Assembly (NCBI RefSeq): GCF_001307275.1
Contig: NZ_CP012831.1
Coordinates: 4,828,501 to 4,892,500 of the forward strand
Origin: Pseudomonas fluorescens
GTDB lineage: Bacteria; Pseudomonadota; Gammaproteobacteria; Pseudomonadales; Pseudomonadaceae
Length of the DNA: 64,000 nucleotides
Reading direction: 5' to 3'
The notes under the pieces were generated by a model, which searched no databases, was not told the DNA's origin, and saw nothing but the letters and a program-made list of their open reading frames with translations. Numbering within the stretch: the stretch's first letter is position 1; every line of letters starts with the position of its first letter. Below, one piece after another: positions 44,503 through 54,032 of the stretch. The translations under genes were made by a program, and so were the position numbers.

Positions 44503-46225
44503 AAGCACCCTGGAACAGGAATACGACATTGTCGTCATCGGCGGTGGCACGGCCGGGCCCATGGCGGCGATCAAGGCCAAGGAACGCAACCGTGACTTGC
44601 GCGTGTTGCTGGTGGACAAGGCCAACGTCAAGCGCAGCGGTGCCATCAGCATGGGCATGGACGGCTTGAACAACGCCATCATCCCCGGCCATTCCACGCC
44701 CGAGCAGTACACCAAGGAAATCACCATCGCCAACGACGGCATCGTCAACCAGGCGGCGGTGTACGCCTATGCCACCCACAGCTTCGAAACCATCGAGCAA
44801 CTGGACCGCTGGGGCGTGAAGTTCGAGAAGGATGAAACCGGCGACTACGCGGTGAAAAAGGTCCATCACATGGGCGCTTATGTGCTGCCGATGCCGGAAG
44901 GGCACGACATCAAGAAGGTGCTTTATCGCCAACTGAAACGGGCGCGAGTGAGCATCACCAATCGGCTGGTCTGCACGCGGTTGCTGACCGATGAAGCGGG
45001 CGCGGTGAACGGTGTGATGGGCTTCGATTGCCGCACCGCCGACTTTCATGTGATCAAGGCCAAGGCCGTGATTCTCTGCTGCGGCGCGGCGGGGCGCCTG
45101 GGCTTGCCGGCCTCCGGCTACCTGATGGGCACGTATGAAAACCCGACCAATGCCGGCGACGGCTATGCCATGGCCTATCACGCCGGTGCCGAATTGGCGA
45201 ACCTGGAGTGCTTCCAGATCAACCCGTTGATCAAGGACTACAACGGCCCAGCGTGCGCTTACGTTACCGGTCCCCTGGGCGGCTACACCGCCAACAACAA
45301 GGGCGAGCGCTTCATCGAGTGCGACTACTGGAGCGGGCAGATGATGTGGGAGTTCCATCAGGAACTCGAAGGTGGCAATGGCCCGGTGTTCCTCAAGCTC
45401 GATCATCTGGCCGAGGAAACCATCCAGAACATTGAAGAGATCCTGCACAGCAACGAACGGCCGAGTCGCGGCCAGTTCCATGCCAACCGCGGCACCGACT
45501 ACCGCACGCAGATGGTGGAAATGCACATCTCCGAGATCGGTTTTTGCAGCGGCCATTCGGCGTCGGGCGTGTGGGTCAACGAGCGGGCCGAGACCTCGGT
45601 CAAGGGCCTGTACTCGGCCGGCGACATGGCGGCAGTGCCGCACAATTACATGCTCGGTGCGTTCACCTACGGCTGGTTTGCCGGCAACAACGCTGCGGAT
45701 TTCGTCGCCGGCAAGGATTTCTCGGCGCTGGATGCCGGGCAGATCGAGCGGGAGAGGGCCCGTGTCTACGCACCGCTGGACCGCGAGCACGGCCTGCCGC
45801 CGGCCCAGGTGGAGTACAAGCTGCGTCGCTTCGTCAACGATTACCTGCAACCGCCGAAAGTCACCAAGAAAATGCAGATCGGCCTGCAACGCTTCAGCGA
45901 TATCCAGCGCGACCTGGACCAGCTCAAGGCCCATAACCCTCATGAGCTGATGCGCGCCATGGAAGTCAGCGTGATCCGCGACTGCGCCGAAATGGCCGCC
46001 CGAGCCTCGCTGTTTCGCGCCGAAAGCCGTTGGGGCCTGTACCACTATCGGGTCGATCATCCACAACGCAACGACAGCGACTGGTTCTGCCATTGCCATT
46101 TGAAGAAGGGTGATGACGGCGCGATGACTTCATTCAAGAAAGCCGTCGAACCCTACGTCATCGCCCTCGATGCCGACGAACTGCAGGCCTACGACCGGTT
46201 GCGGGTCGGTGCCGACGCGGCGTGA
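44495..46225 (+). CDS. AprA-like FAD flavoprotein (fumarate reductase / APS reductase superfamily)
   Basis: A 576-residue flavoprotein. FAD motif IVVIGGGTAGPMAAIKA at the N-terminus; then KRSGAISMGMDGLNNA, where APS reductase AprA has a similar SGAVAxGLxAIN block and succinate dehydrogenases have the covalent-FAD His, absent here. GERFIECDYW and GLYSAGDMAAVPHNY are other family blocks. The C-terminus has an unusual Cys-His pair, CHCH at residues 532-535. With the ferredoxin 24 bases downstream it looks like an AprAB pair, although no sulfate-reduction genes are present. The substrate is unknown; the adjacent TauABC-like transporter hints at an organosulfur compound. Confidence 0.8.
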   Translation: MTRSTLEQEYDIVVIGGGTAGPMAAIKAKERNRDLRVLLVDKANVKRSGAISMGMDGLNNAIIPGHSTPEQYTKEITIANDGIVNQAAVYAYATHSFETIEQLDRWGVKFEKDETGDYAVKKVHHMGAYVLPMPEGHDIKKVLYRQLKRARVSITNRLVCTRLLTDEAGAVNGVMGFDCRTADFHVIKAKAVILCCGAAGRLGLPASGYLMGTYENPTNAGDGYAMAYHAGAELANLECFQINPLIKDYNGPACAYVTGPLGGYTANNKGERFIECDYWSGQMMWEFHQELEGGNGPVFLKLDHLAEETIQNIEEILHSNERPSRGQFHANRGTDYRTQMVEMHISEIGFCSGHSASGVWVNERAETSVKGLYSAGDMAAVPHNYMLGAFTYGWFAGNNAADFVAGKDFSALDAGQIERERARVYAPLDREHGLPPAQVEYKLRRFVNDYLQPPKVTKKMQIGLQRFSDIQRDLDQLKAHNPHELMRAMEVSVIRDCAEMAARASLFRAESRWGLYHYRVDHPQRNDSDWFCHCHLKKGDDGAMTSFKKAVEPYVIALDADELQAYDRLRVGADAA

Positions 46226-46249
46226 ACCGTCCACCCAGAGAGAACGCCC

Positions 46250-46495
46250 ATGGCCTATCAACCCCAGGAAATCTTTTTCCGCTCCAATGCCCCCGTCACC
46301 GTGGACGAGGACAAATGCATCGCTCACAAGGGCTGCACGGTTTGCGTCGATGTCTGCCCCATGGACCTGCTGGCGATCAACCCGGCGACCCAGAAGGCCT
46401 ACATGGCGTTCGACGAATGCTGGTACTGCATGCCCTGTGAAAAGGACTGCCCGACGGGGGCGGTGAAAGTGGAGATTCCGTATCTGTTGCGCTGA
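46250..46495 (+). CDS. AprB-like 2x[4Fe-4S] ferredoxin
   Basis: An 81-residue protein with two cluster motifs: CIAHKGCTVCVDVCP (CX5CX2CX3CP) and CWYCMPCEKDCP (CX2CX2CX3CP). Both the spacing of the first and the aromatic residues around the second resemble the beta subunit of APS reductase. It is shorter than AprB (about 150 residues) and lacks its C-terminal tail that wraps the alpha subunit. It should carry electrons to or from the flavoprotein encoded just upstream. Confidence 0.88.
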   Translation: MAYQPQEIFFRSNAPVTVDEDKCIAHKGCTVCVDVCPMDLLAINPATQKAYMAFDECWYCMPCEKDCPTGAVKVEIPYLLR

Positions 46496-46507
46496 CTGAC
46501 AGGACGT

Positions 46508-46604
46508 CATCGCGAGCAAGCTCGCTCCCACAGTGGGTCGAAGCCAGTCGCAGATCTTATGTACACCGATAAACCTGTGGGAGCGAGCTTGCTCGCGATG
46601 AGGC
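46508..46604. repeat. REP pair in reversed arrangement
   Basis: Here the left copy reads CATCGCGAGCAAGCTCGCTC and the right copy GAGCGAGCTTGCTCGCGATG, the opposite order to all other pairs. It lies inside the putative operon between the ferredoxin and the binding-protein gene. Confidence 0.85.
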
Positions 46605-46730
46605 CCACCCAAACACCACAAAAGCCATCCGGCCACCCCCGGACGCCACATTCAGAACACCCCTCGTTTCCCACCGCGCCCTGATCGTGGCGGAGACGAC
46701 ATCCAATAAATGATTCGAGGGGACACACCC

Positions 46731-48137
46731 ATGCTATTGCGTGCAGCACTCGCCGGTCTGGTACTGGCTTCATTGACCCTGCCTGCCCAGGCAGAAACCA
46801 TCCGTATCGCCATCGGCACCCAGGACACCACCATCAACTGCGCCGCCGGCGGGTTGTTGATCCGGGAGCTGGGCCTGCTGGATAAATACCTGCCCCATGA
46901 CGGCGCCTACAAGGACGCCCGATACGATATCCAGTGGAAGAACTTCACCAGCGGCGCGCCGCTGACCAACGAGATGGTCGCCGGCAAACTCGACTTCGGC
47001 GCCATGGCCGATTTCCCTGGAGCGTTCAACGGCGTGGCGTTCGAAACCGCTGGCAAGCACAGCCTGTTCATCAGCGTGCTGTCGGGCAGTACCCAGGGCA
47101 GCGGCAACGGCATCGTGGTGCCCAGTGCGTCGGGCGTGCAGTCCCTGGCCGAGCTCAAGGGCAAGACCATTTCCGTGCCGTTTGCCTCCACCGCTCACGG
47201 TATGTTGTTGCGCGCCGTCGCCGCCCAGGGCTGGGATCCGCTCAAGGATGTGAACATCATTGCCCAGCCGCCGGAAGTCGCCGGCTCGGCGCTGCAAGCC
47301 GGCAAGATCGACGCCCACGCCGACTTCGTGCCGTTCGCCGAACTGTTCCCCAGCCGGGGCTTCGCCCGCAAGATCTACGACGGCGCCCAGGCCAACACAC
47401 CGACGTTCCACGGCGCGCTGGTGGACCAGGCCTATGCCAAGCAGTACCCGGAAATCGTCGTCGCCTACCTGCGCGCCACCATCGAGGCCAATCAACTGCT
47501 GGCCGCCGAGCCGGAGAAGTACAGCGAGCTGATCGCCAAGGTCACCGGGGTGGATGCCGAGGTCAATTACCTGTTTCACGGGCCGCTGGGGGTGCAGACC
47601 CGCGACCTGACCTGGAAACCGGAATACCGCCAGGCCGTCGGCACCGCCATCGACACCCTCAAGCTGCTGAAAAAGGCTGATCGCGGCCTGGACCTCAATA
47701 CCTTCATCGATGACCAGTACATCCGCGCCGCCTTCAAGGCGTCGAACCTGGACTACACCGCGCAACTGGCTAACTACGCCCAGACCCCGCTGGGCAGCAG
47801 CGATGCGTCGACCGGCCAGGCAATCGCCGACGCCCGCCACGTGGCCGAGATCTGGGTGCGCGGCGAGGCGAAAGTGCGCCATTACGCCTCGGCCCAATCG
47901 GCCTTCGCCGCGCTGGCGAGCCTCAAGCAGGAAGGCAAGGGCATCCGCGCCGTCTATGCCCAGGCCAGCGACAGCGGAATCAAGCTGCTGGCCGAACAGG
48001 CGTGGTTCGCCAGTGATGCCAAGGGCCAGCTCAGTGCGTTCCTGCTCAAGGGCCAGGCCCAGCAATTTGCCACGGCCCAGGGCGGAAAAGTCTTCGACTT
48101 CAGCGAGGCCACCACCCAGGCCGTTGCCGCCCGCTGA
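46731..48137 (+). CDS. ABC transporter substrate-binding protein (nitrate/sulfonate/taurine type)
   Basis: A 468-residue periplasmic protein. Signal peptide (ending LTLPAQAE), then the NMT1/TauA-like fold (AETIRIAIGTQDTTINCAAGG, EMVAGKLDFGAMADFPGAFN, AGKIDAHADFVPFAELF). It is longer than TauA (about 320) because of a C-terminal extension of about 120 residues. Start chosen at the ATG behind GAGGGGA. It feeds the permease and ATPase encoded downstream. The bound compound is unknown. Confidence 0.87.
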   Translation: MLLRAALAGLVLASLTLPAQAETIRIAIGTQDTTINCAAGGLLIRELGLLDKYLPHDGAYKDARYDIQWKNFTSGAPLTNEMVAGKLDFGAMADFPGAFNGVAFETAGKHSLFISVLSGSTQGSGNGIVVPSASGVQSLAELKGKTISVPFASTAHGMLLRAVAAQGWDPLKDVNIIAQPPEVAGSALQAGKIDAHADFVPFAELFPSRGFARKIYDGAQANTPTFHGALVDQAYAKQYPEIVVAYLRATIEANQLLAAEPEKYSELIAKVTGVDAEVNYLFHGPLGVQTRDLTWKPEYRQAVGTAIDTLKLLKKADRGLDLNTFIDDQYIRAAFKASNLDYTAQLANYAQTPLGSSDASTGQAIADARHVAEIWVRGEAKVRHYASAQSAFAALASLKQEGKGIRAVYAQASDSGIKLLAEQAWFASDAKGQLSAFLLKGQAQQFATAQGGKVFDFSEATTQAVAAR

Positions 48138-48152
48138 TTTCGGCCAATGACC

Positions 48153-48240
48153 TGTGGGAGCGAGCTTGCTCGCGATAGCGGCGTGTCAGTCACATCCATT
48201 CAACTGATCTGACGCTATCGCGAGCAAGCTCGCTCCCACA
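48153..48240. repeat. REP pair (REPIN)
   Basis: Inverted REP ends between the binding protein and permease genes. Such a hairpin could lower downstream transcript relative to the binding protein. Confidence 0.9.
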
Positions 48241-48265
48241 GGGGTACACATCAGAGGATCAATTC

Positions 48266-49047
48266 GTGTCCCCATTATCCAAACGCTGGCTCCTGCGAGC
48301 CGCTTCACTGCTGCTCTGCCTGTTGTTCTGGCAACTCGCTGCAACCGGCCACTGGAACCTCGGCCTGGTGACCTTCGCCAACGTCCCGACGCCACTGGCA
48401 GTGATCCAGGCGGCGCTGGGCCTGGGAGAGTCGGGCAACCTCGGCCGGCACCTGGGCAGCAGCCTGGGCCGGGTCTTTGCCGGTTATGGCGCGGCGCTGT
48501 TGATCGGCGTGGCGCTGGGCCTGGCCATCGGCCGTTCGAAATGGGCCGAAGACCTGTTGCTGCCGCCATTGGAAGTGCTGCGGCCGATCCCGGCGGTGGC
48601 CTGGATTCCACTGGCGATCCTGATGTTCCCTTCGTCGGAACTGTCGATGGTGTTCATCACCTTCACCGGCGCGCTGTTCCCGATCCTGCTCAACACCGTA
48701 CACGGCGTCGAAGGCGTGGACCGGCGGCTGATCGCCTCGGCGAAAAGCCTCGGGGCCGGACGCGGGGCGATCCTGTTGGAGGTGATTCTGCCGGGCGCCG
48801 CGCCGAGCATCATCACCGGCCTGGCTATCGGCATGGGCACGTCCTGGTTCTGCCTGGTGACGGCGGAAATGATCGCCGGCCAGTACGGCATCGGCTACTA
48901 CACCTGGGCCTCCTACACCGTGCAGAACTACGCCGACATCGTCGTCGGCATGTTGCTGATCGGTGTGTTGGGCATGGGCAGCAGCCTGTTGATCAAACGC
49001 CTGGGCGGGCTGTTCACGCCTTGGCATCGGCCACGAGGAAAAGCCTG

Positions 49048-49048
<1 letters not shown>
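48266..49048 (+). CDS. ABC transporter permease (TauC/SsuC type)
   Basis: A 260-residue permease with about six membrane segments and the SsuC-like EAA loop (DRRLIASAKSLGAGRGAILLEVILP near residues 152-176). The GTG start lies 8 bases after AGAGGA. Its stop overlaps the ATPase start. It forms the channel of the uptake system. Confidence 0.9.
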
Positions 49049-49892
<844 letters not shown>

Positions 49893-49896
<4 letters not shown>

Positions 49897-50855
49897 CCTC
49901 TCTATTCGAAAACACCGACAACGACGACATCCTTGCCCTGCAACCACGCCTGACTGACGAGGATCCGGGCGTGCGTCGCATCGCCCTGATCGAACTGGCC
50001 GACCTTGAGGAGCCTGAAGGCCTGCTGTGGCTGGTGGACCGTCTGGCTGAAGATCCCAGTGCCGACGTGCGAGCCGAAGCCGCGCGATTGCTTGAAGCCT
50101 GGGAGGATGCGCCGGTGGTGACGGCCTTGTGCGAGGCCCTGACCGATTCGTCGCCAAGTGTGCAGGCCGCTGCCGCCCAGAGCCTGAGCCTGCTCAAGAG
50201 CGAGGCGGCGGGAAGGGTGATCCTGCCCTGGACGGCACATGCCGAGGCCGGTGTGCGCGTCGCGGCGTTCAGGGCCTTGCGCGAGTTGCGTCTGCTCGAG
50301 GCGGCACCGGCGGCAAGCGTTGCCCTGGCTGACGGCGATGCCAGCGTGCGCCGTGAGGCGGTTGGCGTGCTGGGCTGGCTCAAGCACCTCGACGCCTTGC
50401 CGGCCCTGGCCCGGTTGGCCAGTGATGATCCGGATACTGAGGTGCGCCGCGCGGCCACTGGCGCCCTTGGCCTGGCTTCGGATGCGCAAGTCTTGCCGGC
50501 GCTGCGCCAGGCCCTCCGGGATCCGGCCTGGGCGGTGCGCGAAGAAGCCGCCACCACCTTGGGCAAGGTCGGTCACGCCGATGCCGGTCCGGCCCTGGTC
50601 GAGGCCTTGGGCGACGATTATTGGCAAGTGCGCTTGCGGGCCACTCGCAGCCTCGGTCGCTTGCGTTACGCCCCGGCGTTGGCGGCCTTGATCGAAACCC
50701 TGGGCCATCGCATCAGCAACTTGCGCAAGGAAGCGGCCCTGGCCTTGGGAGAGTTGAACGAACCAGGCGCAATCCCGGCGTTGCAGGCGGCCCAGGACGA
50801 TGGCGACCCCGAAGTGCGCAAGGCCGTACGCATTGCCTTGGGGCAACTGCAATGA
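49893..50855 (+). CDS. HEAT-repeat protein (PBS lyase-like)
   Basis: A 320-residue protein made of about ten HEAT-like helical pairs of roughly 31 residues (pattern DPxxxVRxxAAxxLGxL), for example DPDTEVRRAATGALG and DDYWQVRLRATRSLGRL. Such repeats form a curved scaffold. There is no signal peptide. It starts inside the ATPase stop codon and overlaps the DUF971 gene the same way, so it belongs to the transporter/oxidoreductase operon. It may assist assembly or maturation of the iron-sulfur flavoenzyme; that is a guess. Confidence 0.85.
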
Positions 50856-51139
50856 GCCCGCTGTCGCTGGGCAACTCCCAAGGCAAAGGTCAATTGCGCC
50901 TGGACTGGCCCGACGGCCGCGAGCAAAGCCTGGACCATGCCACCCTGCGCCAGCACTGCCCATGCTCGCGGTGCCGGGCGCTGCGCCTGCAAGGGCTGAC
51001 CGTCCAGGTCGATCCGCGGATCCGGGTGGTGGCAGTCAACCCACAGGGCTACGGGGTGCAACTGGTCTTCAGTGATGGACATGAGCGGGGGATTTACCCG
51101 TGGGCCTACCTGGCGGGGCTTGAGCACCGACACACTTGA
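50852..51139 (+). CDS. DUF971 domain protein
   Basis: A 95-residue protein of the DUF971 family (the small N-terminal domain of gamma-butyrobetaine hydroxylase). It carries CPCSRCRALR, which supplies the Cys residues of the family's zinc site, and HERGIYPWAYLAGL at the end. Free-standing DUF971 proteins are often near iron-sulfur assembly or carrier genes. It overlaps the HEAT gene by four bases and ends the operon. Confidence 0.88.
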   Translation: MSPLSLGNSQGKGQLRLDWPDGREQSLDHATLRQHCPCSRCRALRLQGLTVQVDPRIRVVAVNPQGYGVQLVFSDGHERGIYPWAYLAGLEHRHT

Positions 51140-51157
51140 GGAAAAGTGATGAAACCT

Positions 51158-51285
51158 GTGGCGAGGGAGCTTGCTCCCGCTGGGCTGCGCAGCAGCCCCA
51201 AATCATTCAACACAGTGCATTGTGTAAATAGGAGGTAGGTGTCACGGCTGCTGCGCAGCCGAGCGGGAGCAAGCTCCCTCGCCAC
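51158..51285. repeat. Long palindromic repeat, left of the imu cassette
   Basis: A 128-bp imperfect palindrome with ends GTGGCGAGGGAGCTTGCTCC / GGAGCAAGCTCCCTCGCCAC and inner arms GGGCTGCGCAGCAGCC / GGCTGCTGCGCAGCC. It is a distinct REP type, found in this window only here and at 57130. Confidence 0.85.
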
Positions 51286-51325
51286 ACTGACTTGTGCAGG
51301 CAAGCTGTGAACTGACTGGCGGCGC

Positions 51326-51361
51326 TTGTCAGAAAAATCCCGAAAGAGTACAAATGTACTC
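51326..51361 (+). promoter_or_regulatory. lexA2 promoter with overlapping LexA2 operator
   Basis: -35 TTGTCA (51326-51331), 17-base spacer, -10 TACAAA (51349-51354). A perfect palindrome GAGTAC-AAAT-GTACTC (51346-51361) covers the -10 and the expected start point. This is the GTAC-type box described for LexA2 cassettes, not the E. coli-type box. The lexA2 ATG follows at 51363. Confidence 0.7.
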
Positions 51362-51362
51362 C

Positions 51363-51971
51363 ATGACGACTCTCACCCCCCGCCGCACCGCCATCCTGAC
51401 GTTCATCCGCGAACGCATCGCCGATCAGGGTCAGCCTCCCAGCCTCGCTGAAATCAGCGAGGCGTTCGGTTTCGCCTCCCGTAGTGTGGCGCGCAAGCAT
51501 GTGCTGGCGTTGACCGAGGCCGGTTTCATCGAAGTCAATCCGCACCAGGCCCGGGGCATCCGGCTGTTGAACCAGCCGCCACGGCCTGAACTGCTGGACG
51601 TGCCGGTGCTGGGGCGGGTGGCGGCTGGCGTGCCGATCGGTGCCGACGCCGAGGTTCACAGCCGCCTGATGCTGGACCCGGCGATTTTCACCAAGGCGCC
51701 GGACTACCTGCTGCGGGTCCAGGGTGATTCGATGATCGAGGATGGCATTCTCGACGGTGACCTGGTGGGCGTGCAGCGCACACCCCAGGCCTCCAACGGC
51801 CAGATCGTCGTGGCGCGCCTGGACGGTGAGGTCACCATCAAGCGCTTCGAGCGCATCGGCGAACGGGTGCGGTTGCTGCCGCGCAACCCGGCCTACCAGC
51901 CGATCATCGTCGAGGCCGACCAGGACCTGGCGATAGAAGGGGTGTTCTGTGGCTTGGTGAGGCAAGGTTGA
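51363..51971 (+). CDS. lexA2: LexA2 repressor of the imu cassette
   Basis: A 202-residue LexA-type repressor. The winged helix holds PSLAEISEAFGFASRSVARK; the autocleavage bond is Ala88-Gly89 in RVAAGVP; the catalytic pair is Ser123 (GDSMIEDG) and Lys160 (TIKRF), shifted by four from E. coli LexA. It should cleave with RecA filament and free the downstream mutagenesis genes. The ATG chosen sits at the predicted transcription start, so the mRNA may be leaderless; an ATG nine bases upstream lies within the operator. It overlaps imuA by one base. Confidence 0.9.
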   Translation: MTTLTPRRTAILTFIRERIADQGQPPSLAEISEAFGFASRSVARKHVLALTEAGFIEVNPHQARGIRLLNQPPRPELLDVPVLGRVAAGVPIGADAEVHSRLMLDPAIFTKAPDYLLRVQGDSMIEDGILDGDLVGVQRTPQASNGQIVVARLDGEVTIKRFERIGERVRLLPRNPAYQPIIVEADQDLAIEGVFCGLVRQG

Positions 51972-52603
51972 TGGGCGCTGTCGTTGCGCTGGACACGCTG
52001 TTCAACGGCGGCCAGGTCTGGAAGGGCCGGCCTGCGCCGCCGGCCGTCAGTGCGCAACCCACTGGCCATGCAGCACTGGATGCGGCGTTGCCCAGTGGCG
52101 GCTGGCCGGAGGCTGCCTTGACGGAACTGCTCATCGCCGCGCCGGGCGTGGGCGAGTTGCAATTGGTGTGGCCGACCCTGGCGCGGCTGTCGGCAGCGGG
52201 GGAACGGATCGTGCTGGTGGCGCCGCCGTTCGTGCCTTATCCCCAGGCCTGGCAGAACGCTGGCATCGACCTGCGCCAGTTGTCGGTGATCCGCGCCGAT
52301 GAGCGCGATGCCCTGTGGGCCACCGAACAATGCCTGCGTTCGGGCAGTTGTGGCGCGGTGCTGTGCTGGCCCCGCCAGGCGGACGACCGGGCCTTGCGGC
52401 GCTTGCAAGTGGCGGCGGAAACCGGCCAGGCCCTGGCGTTCGCCTGGCGCTCGATCCAGGAAGCCATCAACCCGTCGCCGGCGGCGCTGCGCATTGCCAT
52501 CGATACCCGGCCTGCGCAGTTGCGCGTGCTCAAGTGCCGGGGCGGGCTGGCCCGGTCGGCGCCGATTGCCTTTGCCACGCTCGCCCCACAAACCGGGCAT
52601 TGA
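51971..52603 (+). CDS. imuA: ImuA, SOS cell-division/RecA-like protein
   Basis: A 210-residue RecA/SulA-related protein (LPSGGWPEAALTELLIAAPGVGELQLV; the P-loop is degenerate). With ImuB and DnaE2 it forms the damage-inducible mutasome. It overlaps the lexA2 stop and is followed 7 bases later by imuB. Confidence 0.9.
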   Translation: MGAVVALDTLFNGGQVWKGRPAPPAVSAQPTGHAALDAALPSGGWPEAALTELLIAAPGVGELQLVWPTLARLSAAGERIVLVAPPFVPYPQAWQNAGIDLRQLSVIRADERDALWATEQCLRSGSCGAVLCWPRQADDRALRRLQVAAETGQALAFAWRSIQEAINPSPAALRIAIDTRPAQLRVLKCRGGLARSAPIAFATLAPQTGH

Positions 52604-52610
52604 GGTTGCG

Positions 52611-54032
52611 ATGCGCTGGGTCTGTATTCTCTTCCCGCAATTGGCGCTGGACGCCGCGCTGCGTCAGCGCCCCGATCCCGACCAGCCCCTGGCATTGCTG
52701 ACCGGCCCGGCCCAGCGTCGGGTGCTGCAAGCGGTGAACGCGCCGGCACGGGCCCTGGGCTTGCGGCCCGGCCAGACCATGACCGCCGCCCAGGCCTTGA
52801 GCAAAGGCTTTGCCACCGCGGAATACGACGCGGCGCAGATCGAACATTGGCAGCAGTTCCTGGCAGCCTGGGCCTACCGTTTCAGCGCCCAGGTCAGCGT
52901 GCATTATCCGAGTACGCTGCTGTTCGAGATCGAGTCGAGCCTGGGCCTGTTCGGACCCTGGCCGGTGTTCGAGACGCGCTTGCGAGCCGAGCTGACCGAG
53001 CTGGGCTTTCGTCATCGCATCGTCGCCGCTCCGAACCCAGTGGCGGCACGGGTGTTGGCCAATGCCTATGACGCCTTGGTGGTGCCCGATGCCGAGACCT
53101 TGCAACAGTACCTGGGACACATGCCCGTGGAGCGAATCGGCCTGGAACCCGACGTCGCCACGGCGCTGTCGCGCATGGGCCTGCGGCGCCTGAGCCAGGT
53201 CCAGGCCTTGCCCCGGCAGACCCTGGCACGGCGCTTCGAGGCCCAGGTGCTCAAGCACCTCGACGCGTTGACGGGCCATCGCACCCTGGCGCTGTCGTTC
53301 TACCTGCCACCGGACCGTTTCGATGTGCGCATCGAGCTCAACTATGACGTGCAATCCCATCAGGCGCTGTTGTTCCCGTTGCGCCGCCTGACCGGTGACC
53401 TGTCGGCCTTCCTCTGCGGACGCGACAGCGGCGTGCAGCGCTTCGACTTGCACCTGGAGCACGCCGGGTTGCCGGATACCGTGATCAAGGTCGGCCTGCT
53501 CAGTGCCGAACGGGCCCCGGCGATGCTCTTCGAACTGGCCCGCGGTCGCTTGGAGCAGGTGCAGGTCGAGGCTCCGGTGCGGGGCTTTCGCTTGTGTGCC
53601 GAAGACCTGCCGAGTTTCGTGCCCCAGCGCCTGGAGCTGTTCGACGAACGCCCCCAACAATCATTGCCCTGGGAGCAACTGCGCGAACGCTTGCGCGCCC
53701 GGCTGGGGGATGACGCCGTGCAGGGCCTGGGGTTTCGCGACGACCATCGGCCTGAGTGCGCCTGGCAGATGACGTCCCAACCCCGATCCCAGACTTGTCC
53801 GGTGCGCGACGGCGTGCAGCGTCCCGGCTGGCTGCTGGAGGAGCCCCAGGCATTGGCGCAAGGTCAGGCGCACATCCTCATGGGCCCCGAGCGCATCGAG
53901 ACCGGTTGGTGGGACGGCGCGGATGTGCGCCGTGACTATTACCTGATCGAAACCCGCAGCGGACAACGTGGCTGGGCCTATCGACCGGTGGGCGAGGGCG
54001 GGCCGCTGTGGCTGCAGGGCTGGTTCGCATGA
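52611..54032 (+). CDS. imuB: ImuB, catalytically inactive Y-family polymerase homologue
   Basis: A 473-residue DinB/UmuC-related protein. The N-terminus WVCILFPQLALDAALR replaces the usual acidic active-site motif (DxD), as in other ImuB proteins, so it is a scaffold not a polymerase. It links DnaE2 and the beta clamp; a clamp motif was not pinned down (QQSLPWEQL near residue 350 is a candidate). It overlaps dnaE2 by four bases. Confidence 0.9.
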   Translation: MRWVCILFPQLALDAALRQRPDPDQPLALLTGPAQRRVLQAVNAPARALGLRPGQTMTAAQALSKGFATAEYDAAQIEHWQQFLAAWAYRFSAQVSVHYPSTLLFEIESSLGLFGPWPVFETRLRAELTELGFRHRIVAAPNPVAARVLANAYDALVVPDAETLQQYLGHMPVERIGLEPDVATALSRMGLRRLSQVQALPRQTLARRFEAQVLKHLDALTGHRTLALSFYLPPDRFDVRIELNYDVQSHQALLFPLRRLTGDLSAFLCGRDSGVQRFDLHLEHAGLPDTVIKVGLLSAERAPAMLFELARGRLEQVQVEAPVRGFRLCAEDLPSFVPQRLELFDERPQQSLPWEQLRERLRARLGDDAVQGLGFRDDHRPECAWQMTSQPRSQTCPVRDGVQRPGWLLEEPQALAQGQAHILMGPERIETGWWDGADVRRDYYLIETRSGQRGWAYRPVGEGGPLWLQGWFA

